Part shown: in pieces, positions 10,401 to 24,338 of the stretch
How positions within the stretch are numbered: the first letter of the stretch is position 1
How the letters are laid out: each line of letters starts with the position of its first letter
Notes under the pieces: model-generated
The model's database searches: none
The model's input: only the letters and a program-made list of their open reading frames with translations
Told to the model about the DNA's origin: nothing
Made by a program: the position numbers and the translations under genes
Assembly: GCA_943735955.1 (NCBI GenBank)
Contig: OX030967.1
Location: 1,665,681-1,729,680 of the forward strand
DNA length: 64,000 bases
Reading direction: 5' to 3'
Origin: Piscicola geometra
Lineage: Eukaryota > Annelida > Clitellata > Hirudinida > Piscicolidae

Positions 10401-13317
10401 CACCGTCTTCACCGTCTTCACCGTCTTCATCGTCTTCATCGTCTTCATCGTCTTCACCGTCTTCATCGTCTTCATCGTTCGTCTTCACCGTCTTCACCGT
10501 CTTCATCATCTTCACCGTCTTCATCGTCTTCACCGTCTTCATCGTCTTCACCGTTTTCATCGTCTTCATCGTCTTCACCGTCTTCACCGTCTTCATCTTT
10601 CGTCTTCACCGTCTTCACCGTCTTCATCGTCTTCACCGTCTTCATCGTCTTCACCGTCTTCATCGTCTTCATCGTCTTCACCGTCTTCATCGTCTTCACC
10701 GTCTTCATCGTCTTCATCGTTCGTCTTCACCGTCTTCACCGTCTTCATCGTCATCATCGTCTTCACCGTTTTCATCGTCTTCATCGTCTTCACCGTCTTC
10801 ATCGTTTTCATCGTTCGTCTTCACCGTCTTCACCGTCTTCATCGTCTTCACCGTCTTCATCGTCTTCACCGTCTTCATGGTCTTCACCGTCTTCACCGTC
10901 TTCACCGTCTTCACCGTCTTCACCGTCTTCTCCGTCGTCATCGTTCGTCTTCATCGTCTTCACCGTCTTCACCGTCTTCATTGTCTTCATCGTCTTCACC
11001 GTCTTCATCGTCTTCATCGTCTTCATCGTCTTCATCGTCTTCATCGTCTTCATCGTCTTCATCGTCTTCACCGTCTTCATCGTCTTCATCGTCTTCATCG
11101 TCTTCATCGTCTTCATCGTCTTTACCGTCTTCATCGTCTTCACCGTCTTCATCGTCTTCACCGTCTTCACCGTCTTCACCGTCTTCACCGTCTTCATCGT
11201 CTTCATCGTCTTCATCGTTCGTCTTCATCGTCTTCACCGTCTTCACCGTCTTCACCGTCTTCATCGTCTTCATCGTTCGTCTTCACCGTCTTCACCGTCT
11301 TCATCGTCTTCACCGTCTTCATCGTTTTCACCGTTTTCATCGTCTTCATCGTCTTCACCGTCTTCATCGTCTTCATCGTTCGTCTTCACCGTCTTCACCG
11401 TCTTCACCGTCTTCATCGTCTTCACCGTCTTCACCGTCTTCATCGTCTTCACCGTCTTCATCGTCTTCACCGTCTTCACCGTCTTCACCGTCTTCACCGT
11501 CTTCATCGTCTTCACCGCCTTCACCGTCTTCATCGTCTTCATCGTCTTCACCGTATTCACCGTCTTAACCGTCTTCACCGTCTTCATCGTCTTCACCGTC
11601 TTCATCGTCTTCATCGTCTTCATCGACTTCACCGTCTTCATCGTTTTCATCGTCTTCATCGTTCGTCTTCACCGTCTTCACCGTCTTCACCGTCTTCACC
11701 GTCTTCACCGTTTTCATCGTCTTCATCGTCTTCATCGTCTTCACCGTCTTCATCGTCTTCATCGTTCGTCTTCACCGTCTTCACCGTCTTCATCGTCTTC
11801 ACCGTCTTCACCGTCTTCACCGTCTTCATCGTCTTCACCGTCTTCATCGTCTTCATCGTTCGTCTTCACCGTCTTCACCGTCTTCACCGTCTTCATCGTC
11901 TTCATCGTCTTCATCGTCTTCACCGTCTTCATCGTCTTCATCGTTCGTCTTCACCGTCTTCACCGTCTTCATTATCTTCACCGTCTTCATCGTCTTCACC
12001 GTCTTCATCGTCTTCACCGTTTTAATCGTCTTCATCGTCTTCACCGTCTTCACCGTCTTCATCTTTCGTCTTCACCGTCTTCACCGTCTTCATCGTCTTC
12101 ACCGTCTTCATCGTCTTCACCGTCTTCATCGTCTTCATCGTCTTCACCGTCTTCATCGTCTTCACCGTCTTCATCGTCTTCATCGTTCGTCTTCACCGTC
12201 TTCACCGTCTTCATCGTCATCATCGTCTTCACCGTTTTCATCGTCTTCATCGTCTTCACCGTCTTCATCGTTTTCATCGTTCGTCTTCACCGTCTTCACC
12301 GTCTTCATCGTCTTCACCGTCTTCATCGTCTTCACCGTCTTCATGGTCTTCACCGTCTTCATCGTCTTCACCGTTTTCATCGTCTTCATCGTCTTCACCG
12401 TCTTCACCGTCTTCACCGTCTTCATCGTCTTCACCGTCTTCACCGTCTTCACCGTCTTCACCGTCTTCACCGTCTTCACCGTCTTCACCGTCTTCATCGT
12501 CATCACCGTCTTCATCGTCTTCACCGTCTTCATCGTCTTCACCGTCTTCACCGTCTTCACCGTCTTCATCGTCTTCACCGTCTTCATCGTCTTCATCGTT
12601 CGTCTTCACCGTCTTCACCGTCTTCACCGTCTTCATCGTCTTCATCGTCTTCATCGTCTTCACCGTCTTCATCGTCTTCATCGTTCGTCTTCACCGTCTT
12701 CACCGTCTTCATTATCTTCACCGTCTTCATCGTCTTCACCGTCTTCATCGTCTTCACCGTTTTCATCGTCTTCATCGTCTTCACCGTCTTCACCGTCTTC
12801 ATCTTTCGTCTTCACCGTCTTCACCGTCTTCATCGTCTTCACCGTCTTCATCGTCTTCACCGTCTTCATCGTCTTCATCGTCTTCACCGTCTTCATCGTC
12901 TTCACCGTCTTCATCGTCTTCATCGTTCGTCTTCACCGTCTTCACCGTCTTCATCGTCATCATCGTCTTCACCGTTTTCATCGTCTTCATCGTCTTCACC
13001 GTCTTCATCGTTTTCATCGTTCGTCTTCACCGTCTTCACCGTCTTCATCGTCTTCACCGTCTTCATCGTCTTCACCGTCTTCATGGTCTTCACCGTCTTC
13101 ACCGTCTTCACCGTCTTCACCGTCTTCACCGTCTTCTCCGTCGTCATCGTTCGTCTTCATCGTCTTCACCGTCTTCACCGTCTTCATTGTCTTCATCGTC
13201 TTCACCGTCTTCATCGTCTTCATCGTCTTCATCGTCTTCATCGTCTTCATCGTCTTCATCGTCTTCATCGTCTTCACCGTCTTCATCGTCTTCATCGTCT
13301 TCATCGTCTTCATCGTC
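7424..13317. repeat. Minisatellite array 2, (GTCTTCAYC)n
   Basis: The array has nested duplications. A segment marked by GTCTTAACC recurs at 8123 and 8832 (offset 709). A segment marked by TTCACCGCC recurs at 9892 and 11511 (offset 1619). Subarrays at 10387-10941 recur at 12593-13147 (offset 2206). It starts with ATC-rich units after tail T and ends in the same ATC-rich terminal subarray as array 1, then TTGCAA. Confidence 0.97.
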
Positions 13318-13373
13318 TTGCAACCATACTTCCCCCGGAATCAAAAATCTTTGGTTTCCCGGAGACTGCCCGC
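13318..13373 (-). pseudogene. Central 18S rRNA fragment, block B
   Basis: It is identical in extent and sequence to the block A copy, with both breakpoints conserved. Confidence 0.88.
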
Positions 13374-13567
13374 GGGGTCATATCTACCCTTTTTCCTTAA
13401 CTAAGGGGGGTGAATAAAGCAAAAAAAAATTTAATTACGATAAATAGACGATAAGATCGAAACGAGTTGTTAATACACTAAGTGAGCGGTCATCGAGGGA
13501 GATAGGAGATGCGACGGCGGATGCCGTTGAAAAACTTAAAAGTCTTAGAAAATTAAGAGTAAATTTA
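13374..13567. other. Spacer L, block B
   Basis: This is a near-exact match to the block A spacer, including CTTAAAAGTCTTAG, so A and B are the closest pair on this side of the arrays. Nothing gene-like is seen. Confidence 0.8.
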
Positions 13568-13730
13568 CAGATTATAATCGCGTTTCAATGGGACCCAAGC
13601 CGATTAAAGCATGTTTTCTCGCGCATTCGACCGGAGCGGCGAGGATCTCGGCCTAGCGTGGAATTTCATTGCCAGTGAAAAATTTTTAAAAATGAAGTTT
13701 TTAATAAATCTTTCGTTCAATCATGAGACA

Positions 13731-13990
13731 AATTTGCGCGCCTGATGCCTTCCTTGGATGTGGTAGCCGTTTCTCATGCTCCCTCTCCGGAATCAAACCC
13801 TGATTCCCCGTTACCCGTTACAACCATGGTAAGCATATCACATACCATCGAAAGTTGATAAGGCACACACTTGAAAGATCTGTCGCCGACGCTAGGTCGT
13901 GCGATCAGCCGTTATTTATTCAGAGTCACCAAAATTTACGAGCCGAATCTTTGAGACAAGCATATAACTACTGGCAGGATCAACCAGGTA
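13731..13990 (-). pseudogene. 18S rRNA 5'-region fragment, unit B1
   Basis: 18S nt 1 is at 13990. It shares GCCTGATGCC with A1 and has GTTGATAAGGCAC in place of GTTGATAGGGCAC. Confidence 0.9.
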
Positions 13991-14476
13991 ATACACGAGC
14001 AAGAAGACTAGCGTCGCTGGCCTAAAGTCGACGAGTCTTCTAGTCGCCTTCGATAGTCGTCGCCGCTCGTAAAAGCGGCTATATCGAAGATAATTTATCA
14101 GCTTCGAATCTCTGCTTTACCGAGATCGAGTGATGATGATAGGAGATCACGCGCTTATTGCCGCTAATGGACGTCCCCTTGAACGGTTAGCCTATCTTAA
14201 GCGAATAAGCAGCGCATCAGGCCAGTGGGGAATAACAAACGTTCAAGGTGCTTTTTGAGAAACTCGTTTCGAGCTCAAAATATTTGATCGGTCAGTCTTT
14301 TTATAATCGTTTACAGATTATAATCGCGTTTCAATGGGACCCAAGCCGGTGAAGGCATGTTTTCTCGCGCATTCGACCGGAGCGGCGAGGATCTCGGCCT
14401 AGCGTGGAATTTCATTGCCAGTGAAAAAAATTTTAAAATGAAATTTTTAAAAAATCTTTCGTTCAATCATGAGACA

Positions 14477-14736
14477 AATTTGCGCGCCTGCTGCCTTCCT
14501 TGGATGTGGTAGCCGTTTCTCATGCTCCCTCTCCGGAATCGAACCCTGATTCCCCGTTACCCGTTACAACCGTGGTAAGCATATCACATACCATCGAAAG
14601 TTGATAGGGCACACACTTGAAAGATCTGTCGCCGACGCTAGGTCGTGCGATCAGCCGTAATTTATTCAGAGTCACCAAAATTTACGAGCCGAATCTTTGA
14701 GACAAGCATATAACTACTGGCAGGATCAACCAGGTA
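14477..14736 (-). pseudogene. 18S rRNA 5'-region fragment, unit B2
   Basis: 18S nt 1 is at 14736. It is the later-unit form without private changes inside the 18S part that I noticed. The adjoining ETS-like part reads GTCGCCGCCGC instead of GTCGTCGCCGC. Confidence 0.9.
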
Positions 14737-15221
14737 ATACACGAGCAAGAAGACTAGCGTCGCTGGCCTAAAGTCGACGAGTCTTCTAGTCGCCTTCGAT
14801 AGTCGCCGCCGCTCGTAAAAGCGGCTATATCGAAGATAATTTATAAGCTTCGAATCTCTGCTTTACCGAGATCGAGTGATGATGATAGGAGATCACGCGC
14901 TTATTGCCGCTAATAGACGTGCCCTTGAACGGTTAGCATATCTTAAGCGAATAAGCAGCGCATCAGGCCAGTGGGGAATAACAAACGTTCAAGGTGCTTT
15001 TTGAGAAACTTGTTTCGAGCTCAAAATATTTGATCGGTCAGTCTTTTTATAATCGTTTACAGATTATAATCGCGTTTCAATGGGACCCAAGCCGGTGAAG
15101 GCATGTTTTCTCGCGCATTCTACCGGAGCGGCGAGGATCTCGGCCTAGCGTGGAATTTCATTGCCAGTGAAAAAATTTTTAAAATGAAATTTTTAAAAAA
15201 TCTTTCGTTCAATCATGAGAC

Positions 15222-15482
15222 AAATTAGCGCGCCTGCTGCCTTCCTTGGATGTGGTAGCCGTTTCTCATGCTCCCTCTCCGGAATCGAACCCTGATTCCC
15301 CGTTACCCGTTACAACCGTGGTAAGCATATCACATACCATCGAAAGTTGATAGGGCACACACTTGAAAGATCTGTCGCCGACGCTAGGTCGTGCGATCAG
15401 CCGTAATTTATTCAGAGTCACCAAAATTTACGAGCCGAATCTTTGAGACAAGCATATAACTACTGGCAGGATCAACCAGGTA
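15222..15482 (-). pseudogene. 18S rRNA 5'-region fragment, unit B3
   Basis: 18S nt 1 is at 15482. The inner end reads AAATTAGCGCGCC rather than AAATTTGCGCGCC. The ETS-like side reads AAGAATAGCG instead of AAGACTAGCG. Confidence 0.9.
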
Positions 15483-15970
15483 ATACACGAGCAAGAAGAA
15501 TAGCGTCGCTGGCCTAAAGTCGACGAGTCTTCTAGTCGCCTTCGATAGTCGTCGCCGCTCGTGAAAGCGGCTATATCGAAGATAATTTATCAGCTTCGAA
15601 TCTCTGCTTTACCGAGATCGAGTGATGATGATAGGAGATCACGCGCTTATTGCCGCTAATAGACGTCCCCTTGAACGGTTAGCCTATCTTAAGCGAATAA
15701 GCAGCGCATCAGGCCAGTGGGGAATAACAAACGTTCAAGGTGCTTTTTGAGAAACTCGTTTCGAGCTCAAAATATTTGATCGGTCAGTCTTTTTATAATC
15801 GTTTACAGATTATAATCGCGTTTCAATGGGACCCAAGCCGGTGAAGGCATGTTTTCTCGCGCATTCGACCGGAACGGTGAGGATCTCGGCCTAGCGTGGA
15901 ATTTCATTGCCGGTGAAAAATTTTAAAAATAAAAATTTTAAAAAATCTTTCGTTCAATCATGAAACAAAT

Positions 15971-16176
15971 CTCAAAATAAGTTCATTTGACAAGAGTTGC
16001 CATTTGAAACTTTATTATCTTGAGTTTCGAAGCATGCCTATACCTATAGAATATACAAGAGTTAACTAGCGTGAGACATCGAGTTTCAGTTTTTGTGAAA
16101 CGAAAATAAGGCCGTATAAGAGACGATAAGATTGAAACAATTTTATTTTAACTGCTGTCTATATCAACCAACACCT
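15971..16176. other. Tail T, block B
   Basis: This 206-bp tail shares TTTCAGTTTTTG with block A; all later tails read TTTCAATTTTTG. Confidence 0.8.
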
Positions 16177-19100
16177 TTCATCGTCTTCATCGTCTTCATC
16201 GTCTTCACCGTCTTCATCGTCTTCATCGTCTTCATCGTCTTCACCGTCTTCACCGTCTTCATCGTCTTCATCGTCTTCACCGTCTTCACCGTCTTCAACG
16301 TCTTCACCGTCTTCATCGTCTTCACCGTCTTCATCGTCTTCATCGTCTTCACCGTTTTCACCGTCTTCATCGTCTTCACCGTCTTCATCGTTCGTCTTCA
16401 CCGTCTTCACCGTCTTCATCGTCTTTACCGTCTTCATCGTCTTCACCGTCTTCATCGTCTTCACCGTCTTCACCGTCTTCACCGTCTTCACCGTCTTCAT
16501 CGTCTTCACCGTCTTCATCGTCTTCACCGTCTTCATCGTCTTCATCGTTCGTCTTCACCGTCTTCATCGTCTTCACCGTCTTCATCGTCTTCACCGTCTT
16601 CATCGTCTTCATCGTTCGTCTTCACCGTCTTCACCGTCTTCATCGTCTTCACCGTCTTCATCGTCTTCACCGTTTTCATCGTCTTCATCGTCTACACCGT
16701 CTTCATCGTCTTCATCGTTCGTCTTCACCGTCTTCACCATCTTCATCGTCTTCACCGTCTTCATCGTCTTCATTGTTTTCATCGTCTTCACCGTCTTCAC
16801 CGTCTTCACCGTCTTCATCGTCTTCACCGTCTTCACCGTCTTCATCGTCTTCATCGTCTTCACTGTCTTCACCGTCTTAACCGTCTTCACCGTCTTCATC
16901 GTCTTCACCGTCTTCATCGTCTTCATCGTCTTCACCGTCTTCATCGTCTTCACCGTCTTCATCGTCTTCATCGTTCGTCTTCACCGTCTCCACCGTCTTC
17001 ACCGTCTTCACCGTCTTCACCGTCTTCACCGTCTTCATCGTCTTCATCGTCTTCATCGTCTTCACCGTCTTCATCGTCTTCATCGTTCGTCTTCACCGTC
17101 TTCACCGTCTTCATCGTCTTCACCGTCTTCATCGTCTTCACCGTCTTCATCGTCTTCATCGACTTCACCGTCTTCACCGTCTTCATCGTCTTCACCGTCT
17201 TCACCGTCTTCATCGTCTTCATCGTCTTCACCGTCTTCACCGTCTTCACCGTTTTCATCGTCTTCACCGTCTTCATCGTCTTCATCGTCTTCACCGTCTT
17301 CATCGTCTTCACCGTCTTCATCGTCTACATCGTCTTCACCGTCTTCACCGTCTTCATCGTCTTCATCGTCTTAACCGTCTTCACCGTCTTCACCGTCTTC
17401 ACCGTCTTCATCGTCTTCACCGTCTTCATCGTCTTCATCGTCTTCACCTTCTTCACCGTCTTCATCGTCTTCACCGTCTTCATCGTTCGTCTTCACCGTC
17501 TTCACCGTCTTCACCGTCTTCATCGTCTTTACCGTCTTCATCGTCTTCACCGTCTTCATCGTCTTCACCGTCTTCACCGTCTTCACCGTCTTTATCGTCT
17601 TCATCGTTCGTCTTCATCGTCTTCACCGTCTTCACCGTCTTCACCGTCTTCATCGTCTTCATCGTTCGTCTTCACCGTCTTCACCGTCTTCATCGTCTTC
17701 ACCGTTTTCATCGTCTTCATCGTCTTCACCGTCTTCATCGTTCGTCTTCACCGTCTTCACCGTCTTCACCGTCTTCATCGTCTTCACCGTCTTCATCGTC
17801 TTCACCGTCTTCACCGTCTTCATCGTCTTCACCGTCTTCATCGTCTTCACCGTCTTCACCGTCTTCACCGTCTTCACCGTCTTCATCGTCTTCACCGCCT
17901 TCACCGTCTTCATCGTCTTCATCGTCTTCACCGTCTTCACCGTCTTAACCGTCTTCACCGTCTTCATCGTCTTCACCGTCTTCATCGTCTTCATCGTCTT
18001 CACCGTCTTCATCGACTTCACCGTCTTCATCGTCTTCATCGTTCGTCTTCACCGTCTTCACCGTTTTCACCGTCTTCACCGTTTTCATCGTCTTCATCGT
18101 CTTCATCGTCTTCACCGTCTTCATCGTCTTCATCGTTCGTCTTCACCGTCTTCACCGTCTTCATCGTCTTCACCGTCTTCATCGTCTTCACCGTCTTCAT
18201 CGTCTTCACCGTCTTCACCGTCTTCACCGTCTTCACCGTCTTCACCGTCTTCACCGTTCGTCTTCACCGTCTTCACCGTCTTCATCGTCTTCACCGTCTT
18301 CATCGTCTTCACCGTCTTCACCGTCTTCACCGTCTTCACCGTCTTCACCGTCTTCATCGTCTTCACCGTCTTCATCGTCTTCACCGTCTTCACCGTCTTC
18401 ATCGTCTTCACCGTCTTCATCGTCTTCACCGTCTTCACCGTCTTCACCGTCTTCACCGTCTTCATCGTCTTCACCGCCTTCACCGTCTTCATCGTCTTCA
18501 TCGTCTTCACCGTCTTCACCGTCTTAACCGTCTTCACCGTCTTCATCGTCTTCACCGTCTTCATCGTCTTCATCGTCTTCACCGTCTTCATCGACTTCAC
18601 CGTCTTCATCGTCTTCATCGTTCGTCTTCACCGTCTTCACCGTCTTCACCGTCTTCACCGTTTTCATCGTCTTCATCGTCTTCATCGTCTTCACCGTCTT
18701 CATCGTCTTCATCGTTCGTCTTCACCGTCTTCACCGTCTTCATCGTCTTTACCGTCTTCATCGTCTTCACCGTCTTCATCGTCTTCACCGTCTTCACCGT
18801 CTTTATCGTCTTCATCGTTCGTCTTCATCGTCTTCACCGTCTTCACCGTCTTCACCGTCTTCATCGTCTTCATCGTTCGTCTTCACCGTCTTCACCGTCT
18901 TCATCGTCTTCACCGTTTTCATCGTCTTCATCGTCTTCACCGTCTTCATCGTTCGTCTTCACCGTCTTCACCGTCTTCACCGTCTTCATCGTCTTCACCG
19001 TCTTCATCGTCTTCACCGTCTTCACCGTCTTCATCGTCTTCACCGTCTTCATCGTCTTCACCGTCTTCACCGTCTTCACCGTCTTCACCGTCTTCATCGT

Positions 19101-22100
19101 CTTCACCGCCTTCACCGTCTTCATCGTCTTCATCGTCTTCACCGTCTTCACCGTCTTAACCGTCTTCACCGTCTTCATCGTCTTCACCGTCTTCATCGTC
19201 TTCATCGTCTTCACCGTCTTCATCGACTTCACCGTCTTCATCGTCTTCATCGTTCGTCTTCACCGTCTTCACCGTCTTCACCGTCTTCACCGTTTTCATC
19301 GTCTTCATCGTCTTCATCGTCTTCACCGTCTTCATCGTCTTCATCGTTCGTCTTCACCGTCTTCACCGTCTTCATCGTCTTCACCGTCTTCATCGTCTTC
19401 ACCGTCTTCATCGTCTTCACCGTCTTCACCGTCTTCACCGTCTTCACCGTCTTCACCGTCTTCACCGTTCGTCTTCACCGTCTTCACCGTCTTCATCGTC
19501 TTCACCGTCTTCATCGTCTTCTCCGTCTTCACCGTCTTCACCGTCTTCACCGTCTTCACCGTCTTCATCGTCTTCACCGTCTTCATCGTCTTCACCGTCT
19601 TCACCGTCTTCATCGTCTTCACCGTCTTCATCGTCTTCACCGTCTTCACCGTCTTCACCGTCTTCACCGTCTTCATCGTCTTCACCGCCTTCACCGTCTT
19701 CATCGTCTTCATCGTCTTCACCGTCTTCACCGTCTTAACCGTCTTCACCGTCTTCATCGTCTTCACCGTCTTCATCGTCTTCATCGTCTTCACCGTCTTC
19801 ATCGACTTCACCGTCTTCATCGTCTTCATCGTTCGTCTTCACCGTCTTCACCGTCTTCACCGTTTTCATCGTCTTCATCGTCTTCATCGTCTTCACCGTC
19901 TTCATCGTCTTCATCGTTCGTCTTCACCGTCTTCACCGTCTTCATCGTCTTCACCGTCTTCATCGTCTTCACCGTCTTCATCGTCTTCACCGTCTTCACC
20001 GTCTTCACCGTCTTCACCGTCTTCACCGTCTTCACCGTTCGTCTTCACCGTCTTCACCGTCTTCATCGTCTTCACCGTCTTCATCGTCTTCACCGTCTTC
20101 ATCGTCTTCACCGTCTTCACCGTCTTCACCGTCTTCATCGTCTTCACCGTCTTCACCGTCTTCATCGTCTTCATCGTCTTCACCGTCTTCACCGTCTTCA
20201 CCGTCTTCACCGTCTTCATCGTCTTCACCGTCTTCATCGTCTTCATCGTCTTCACCGTCTTCATCGTCTTCACCGTCTTCATCGTCTTCATCGTTCGTCT
20301 TCACCGTCTTCACCGTCTTCACCGTCTCCACCGTCTTCATCGTCTTCATCGTCTTCATCGTTCGTCTTCACCGTCTTCACCGTCTTCATCATCTTCACCG
20401 TCTTCATCGTCTTCACCGTCTTCATCGTCTTCACCGTCTTCACCGTCTTCACCGTCTTCACCGTCTTCATCGTCTTCACCGTCTTCATCGTCTTCACCGT
20501 CTTCATCGTCTTCACCGTCTTCATCGTCTTCACCGTCTTCACCGTCTTCATCGTCTTCACCGCCTTCACCGTCTTCATCGTCTTCATCGTCTTCACCGTC
20601 TTCACCGTCTTAACCGTCTTCACCGTCTTCACCGTCTTCATCGTCTTCATCGTCTTCACCGTCTTCATCGACTTCACCGTCTTCATCGTCTTCATCGTTC
20701 GTCTTCACCGTCTTCACCGTCTTCACCGTCTTCACCGTTTTCATCGTCTTCATCGTCTTCATCGTCTTCACCGTCTTCATCGTCTTCATCGTTCGTCTTC
20801 ACCGTCTTCACCGTCTTCATCGTCTTCACCGTCTTCATCGTCTTCACCGTCTTCATCGTCTTCACCGTCTTCACCGTCTTCACCGTCTTCACCGTCTTCA
20901 CCGTTCGTCTTCACCGTCTTCACCGTCTTCATCGTCTTCACCGTCTTCATCGTCTTCACCGTCTTCATCGTCTTCACCGTCTTCACCGTCTTCACCGTCT
21001 TCATCGTCTTCACCGTCTTCACCGTCTTCATCGTCTTCATCGTCTTCACCGTCTTCACCGTCTTCACCGTCTTCACCGTCTTCATCGTCTTCACCGTCTT
21101 CATCGTCTTCATCGTCTTCACCGTCTTCATCGTCTTCACCGTCTTCATCGTCTTCATCGTTCGTCTTCACCGTCTTCACCGTCTTCACCGTCTCCACCGT
21201 CTTCATCGTCTTCATCGTCTTCATCGTCTTCACCGTCTTCATCGTCTTCATCGTTCGTCTTCACCGTCTTCACCGTCTTCATCATCTTCACCGTCTTCAT
21301 CGTCTTCACCGTCTTCATCGTCTTCACCGTCTTCACCGTCTTCACCGTCTTCACCGTCTTCATCGTCTTCACCGTCTTCATCGTCTTCACCGTCTTCATC
21401 GTCTTCACCGTCTTCATCGTCTTCATCGTTCGTCTTCACCGTCTTCACCGACTTCATCGTCTTCACCGTCTTCATCGTCTTCACCGTCTTCATCGTCTTC
21501 ACCGTCTTCATCGTCTTCATCGTTCGTCTTCACCGTCTTCACTGTCTTCATCGTCTTCACCGTCTTCACCGTCTTCATCGTCTTCACCGTTTTCATCGTC
21601 TTCATCGTCTTCATCGTCTTCACCGTCTTCATCGTCTTCACCGTCTTCATCGTCTTCATCGTTCGTCTTCACCGTCTTCACCGTCTTCACCGTCTCCACC
21701 GTCTTCATCGTCTTCATCGTCTTCATCGTCTTCACCGTCTTCATCGTCTTCATCGTTCGTCTTCACCGTCTTCACCGTCTTCATCATCTTCACCGTCTTC
21801 ATCGTCTTCACCGTCTTCATCGTCTTCACCGTCTTCACCGTCTTCACCGTCTTCACCGTCTTCATCGTCTTCACCGTCTTCATCGTCTTCACCGTCTTCA
21901 TCGTCTTCACCGTCTTCATCGTCTTCATCGTTCGTCTTCACCGTCTTCACCGACTTCATCGTCTTCACCGTCTTCATCGTCTTCACCGTCTTCATCGTCT
22001 TCACCGTCTTCATCGTCTTCATCGTTCGTCTTCACCGTCTTCACCGTCTTCACTGTCTTCATCGTCTTCACCGTCTTCACCGTCTTCATCGTCTTCACCG

Positions 22101-24282
22101 TTTTCATCGTCTTCATCGTCTTCACAGTCTTCATCGTTTTCATCGTCTTCATCGTCTTCACCGTCTTCACCGTCTTCATCGTCTTCATCGTCTTCACCGT
22201 CTTCACCGTCTTCACCGTCTTCACCGTCTTCATCGTCTTCACCGTCTTCATCGTCTTCATCGTCTTCATCGTCTTCACCGTCTTCATCGTCTTCACCGTC
22301 TTCACCGTCTTCACCGTCTTCACCGTCTTCACCGTCTTCATCGTCTTCACCGTCTTCATCGTCTTCACCGTCTTCATCGTCTTCACCGTTTTCATCGTCT
22401 TCATCGTTCGTCTTCACCGTCTTCACCGTCTTCATCGTCTTCACCGTCTTCATCGTCTTCACCGTCTTCATCGTCTTCATCGTTCGTCTTCACCGTCTTC
22501 ATCGTCTTCACCGTCTTCATCGTCTTCACTGTCTTCATCGTCTTCACCATCTTCATTGTCTTCATCGTTCGTCTTCACCGTCTTCATCGTCTTCACCGTC
22601 TTCATCGTCTTCACCGTTTTCATCGTCTTCACCGTCTTCACCGTCTTCATCGTCTTCACCGTCTTCATCGTCTTCACCGTCTTCATCGTCTTCACCGTCT
22701 TCATCGTCTTCATCGTTCGTCTTCACCGTCTTCACCGACTTCATCGTCTTCACCGTCTTCATCGTCTTCACCGTCTTCATCGTCTTCACCGTCTTCATCG
22801 TCTTCATCGTTCGTCTTCACCGTCTTCACTGTCTTCATCGTCTTCACCGTCTTCACCGTCTTCATCGTCTTCACCGTTTTCATCGTCTTCATCGTCTTCA
22901 TCGTCTTCACCGTCTTCATCGTCTTCACCGTCTTCATCGTCTTCATCGTTCGTCTTCACCGTCTTCACCGTCTTCACCGTCTCCACCGTCTTCATCGTCT
23001 TCATCGTCTTCATCGTCTTCACCGTCTTCATCGTCTTCATCGTTCGTCTTCACCGTCTTCACCGTCTTCATCATCTTCACCGTCTTCATCGTCTTCACCG
23101 TCTTCATCGTCTTCACCGTCTTCACCGTCTTCACCGTCTTCACCGTCTTCATCGTCTTCACCGTCTTCATCGTCTTCACCGTCTTCATCGTCTTCACCGT
23201 CTTCATCGTCTTCACCGTCTTCATCGTCTTCACCGTCTTCATCGTCTTCATCGTTCGTCTTCACCGTCTTCACCGACTTCATCGTCTTCACCGTCTTCAT
23301 CGTCTTCACCGTCTTCATCGTCTTCACCGTCTTCATCGTCTTCATCGTTCGTCTTCACCGTCTTCACCGTCTTCACTGTCTTCATCGTCTTCACCGTCTT
23401 CACCGTCTTCATCGTCTTCACCGTTTTCATCGTCTTCATCGTCTTCACAGTCTTCATCGTCTTCATCGTCTTCATCGTCTTCACCGTCTTCACCGTCTTC
23501 ATCGTCTTCATCGTCTTCACCGTCTTCACCGTCTTCACCGTCTTCACCGTCTTCATCGTCTTCACCGTCTTCATCGTCTTCATCGTCTTCATCGTCTTCA
23601 CCGTCTTCATCGTCTTCACCGTCTTCACCGTGTTCACCGTCTTCACCGTCTTCACCGTCTTCATCGTCTTCACCGTCTTCATCGTCTTCACCGTCTTCAT
23701 CGTCTTCACCGTTTTCATCGTCTTCATCGTTCGTCTTCACCGTCTTCACCGTCTTCATCGTCTTCACCGTCTTCATCGTCTTCACCGTCTTCATCGTCTT
23801 CATCGTTCGTCTTCACCGTCTTCATCGTCTTCACCGTCTTCATCGTCTTCACTGTCTTCATCGTCTTCACCATCTTCATTGTCTTCATCGTTCGTCTTCA
23901 CCGTCTTCATCGTCTTCACCGTCTTCATCGTCTTCACCGTTTTCATCGTCTTCATCGTCTTCACCGTCTTCATCGTCTTCATCGTTCGTCTTCACCGTCT
24001 TCACCGTCTTCACCGTCTTCACCGTCTTCATCGTCTTCACCGTCTTCATCGTCTTCATCGTCTTCACCGTCTTCACCGTCTTCACCGTCTTCACCGTCTT
24101 CTCCGTCTTCATCGTTCGTCTTCATCGTCTTCACCGTCTTCACCGTCTTCATCGTCTTCATCGTCTTCACCGTCTTCATCGTCTTCATCGTCTTCATCGT
24201 CTTCATCGTCTTCATCGTCTTCATCGTCTTCATCGTCTTCATCGTCTTCACCGTCTTCATCGTCTTCATCGTCTTCATCGTC
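16177..24282. repeat. Minisatellite array 3, (GTCTTCAYC)n
   Basis: Higher-order copies are clear. The TTCACCGCC marker falls at 17891, 18470, 19102 and 19681, an alternation of 579 and 632 bp that gives a 1211-bp repeat. Sequence at 21248-21520 recurs at 21750-22022 (offset 502). Sequence around the TTCACAGTC marker at 22121 recurs at 23444 (offset 1323). The left edge resembles array 2 and the right edge ends in the usual ATC-rich subarray. Confidence 0.97.
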
Positions 24283-24338
24283 TTGCAACCATACTTCCCC
24301 CGGAATCAAAAATCTTTGGTTTCCCGGAGACTGCCCGC
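24283..24338 (-). pseudogene. Central 18S rRNA fragment, block C
   Basis: The breakpoints and sequence match the block A copy. It is followed by AACTGAGGGG, a change shared only with block D. Confidence 0.88.

Larger units (their letters stand above)
13568..15970 (-). repeat. Tandem 746-bp rDNA-derived units, block B (3 full + 1 truncated)
   Basis: Full units are 13568-14313, 14314-15059 and 15060-15805, and the truncated one is 15806-15970. All three full units are exactly 746 bp. The second carries GACGTGCCCTTG and GTTAGCATATC, which reappear in block J unit 2, so the blocks have exchanged or share ancestry. Confidence 0.92.
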
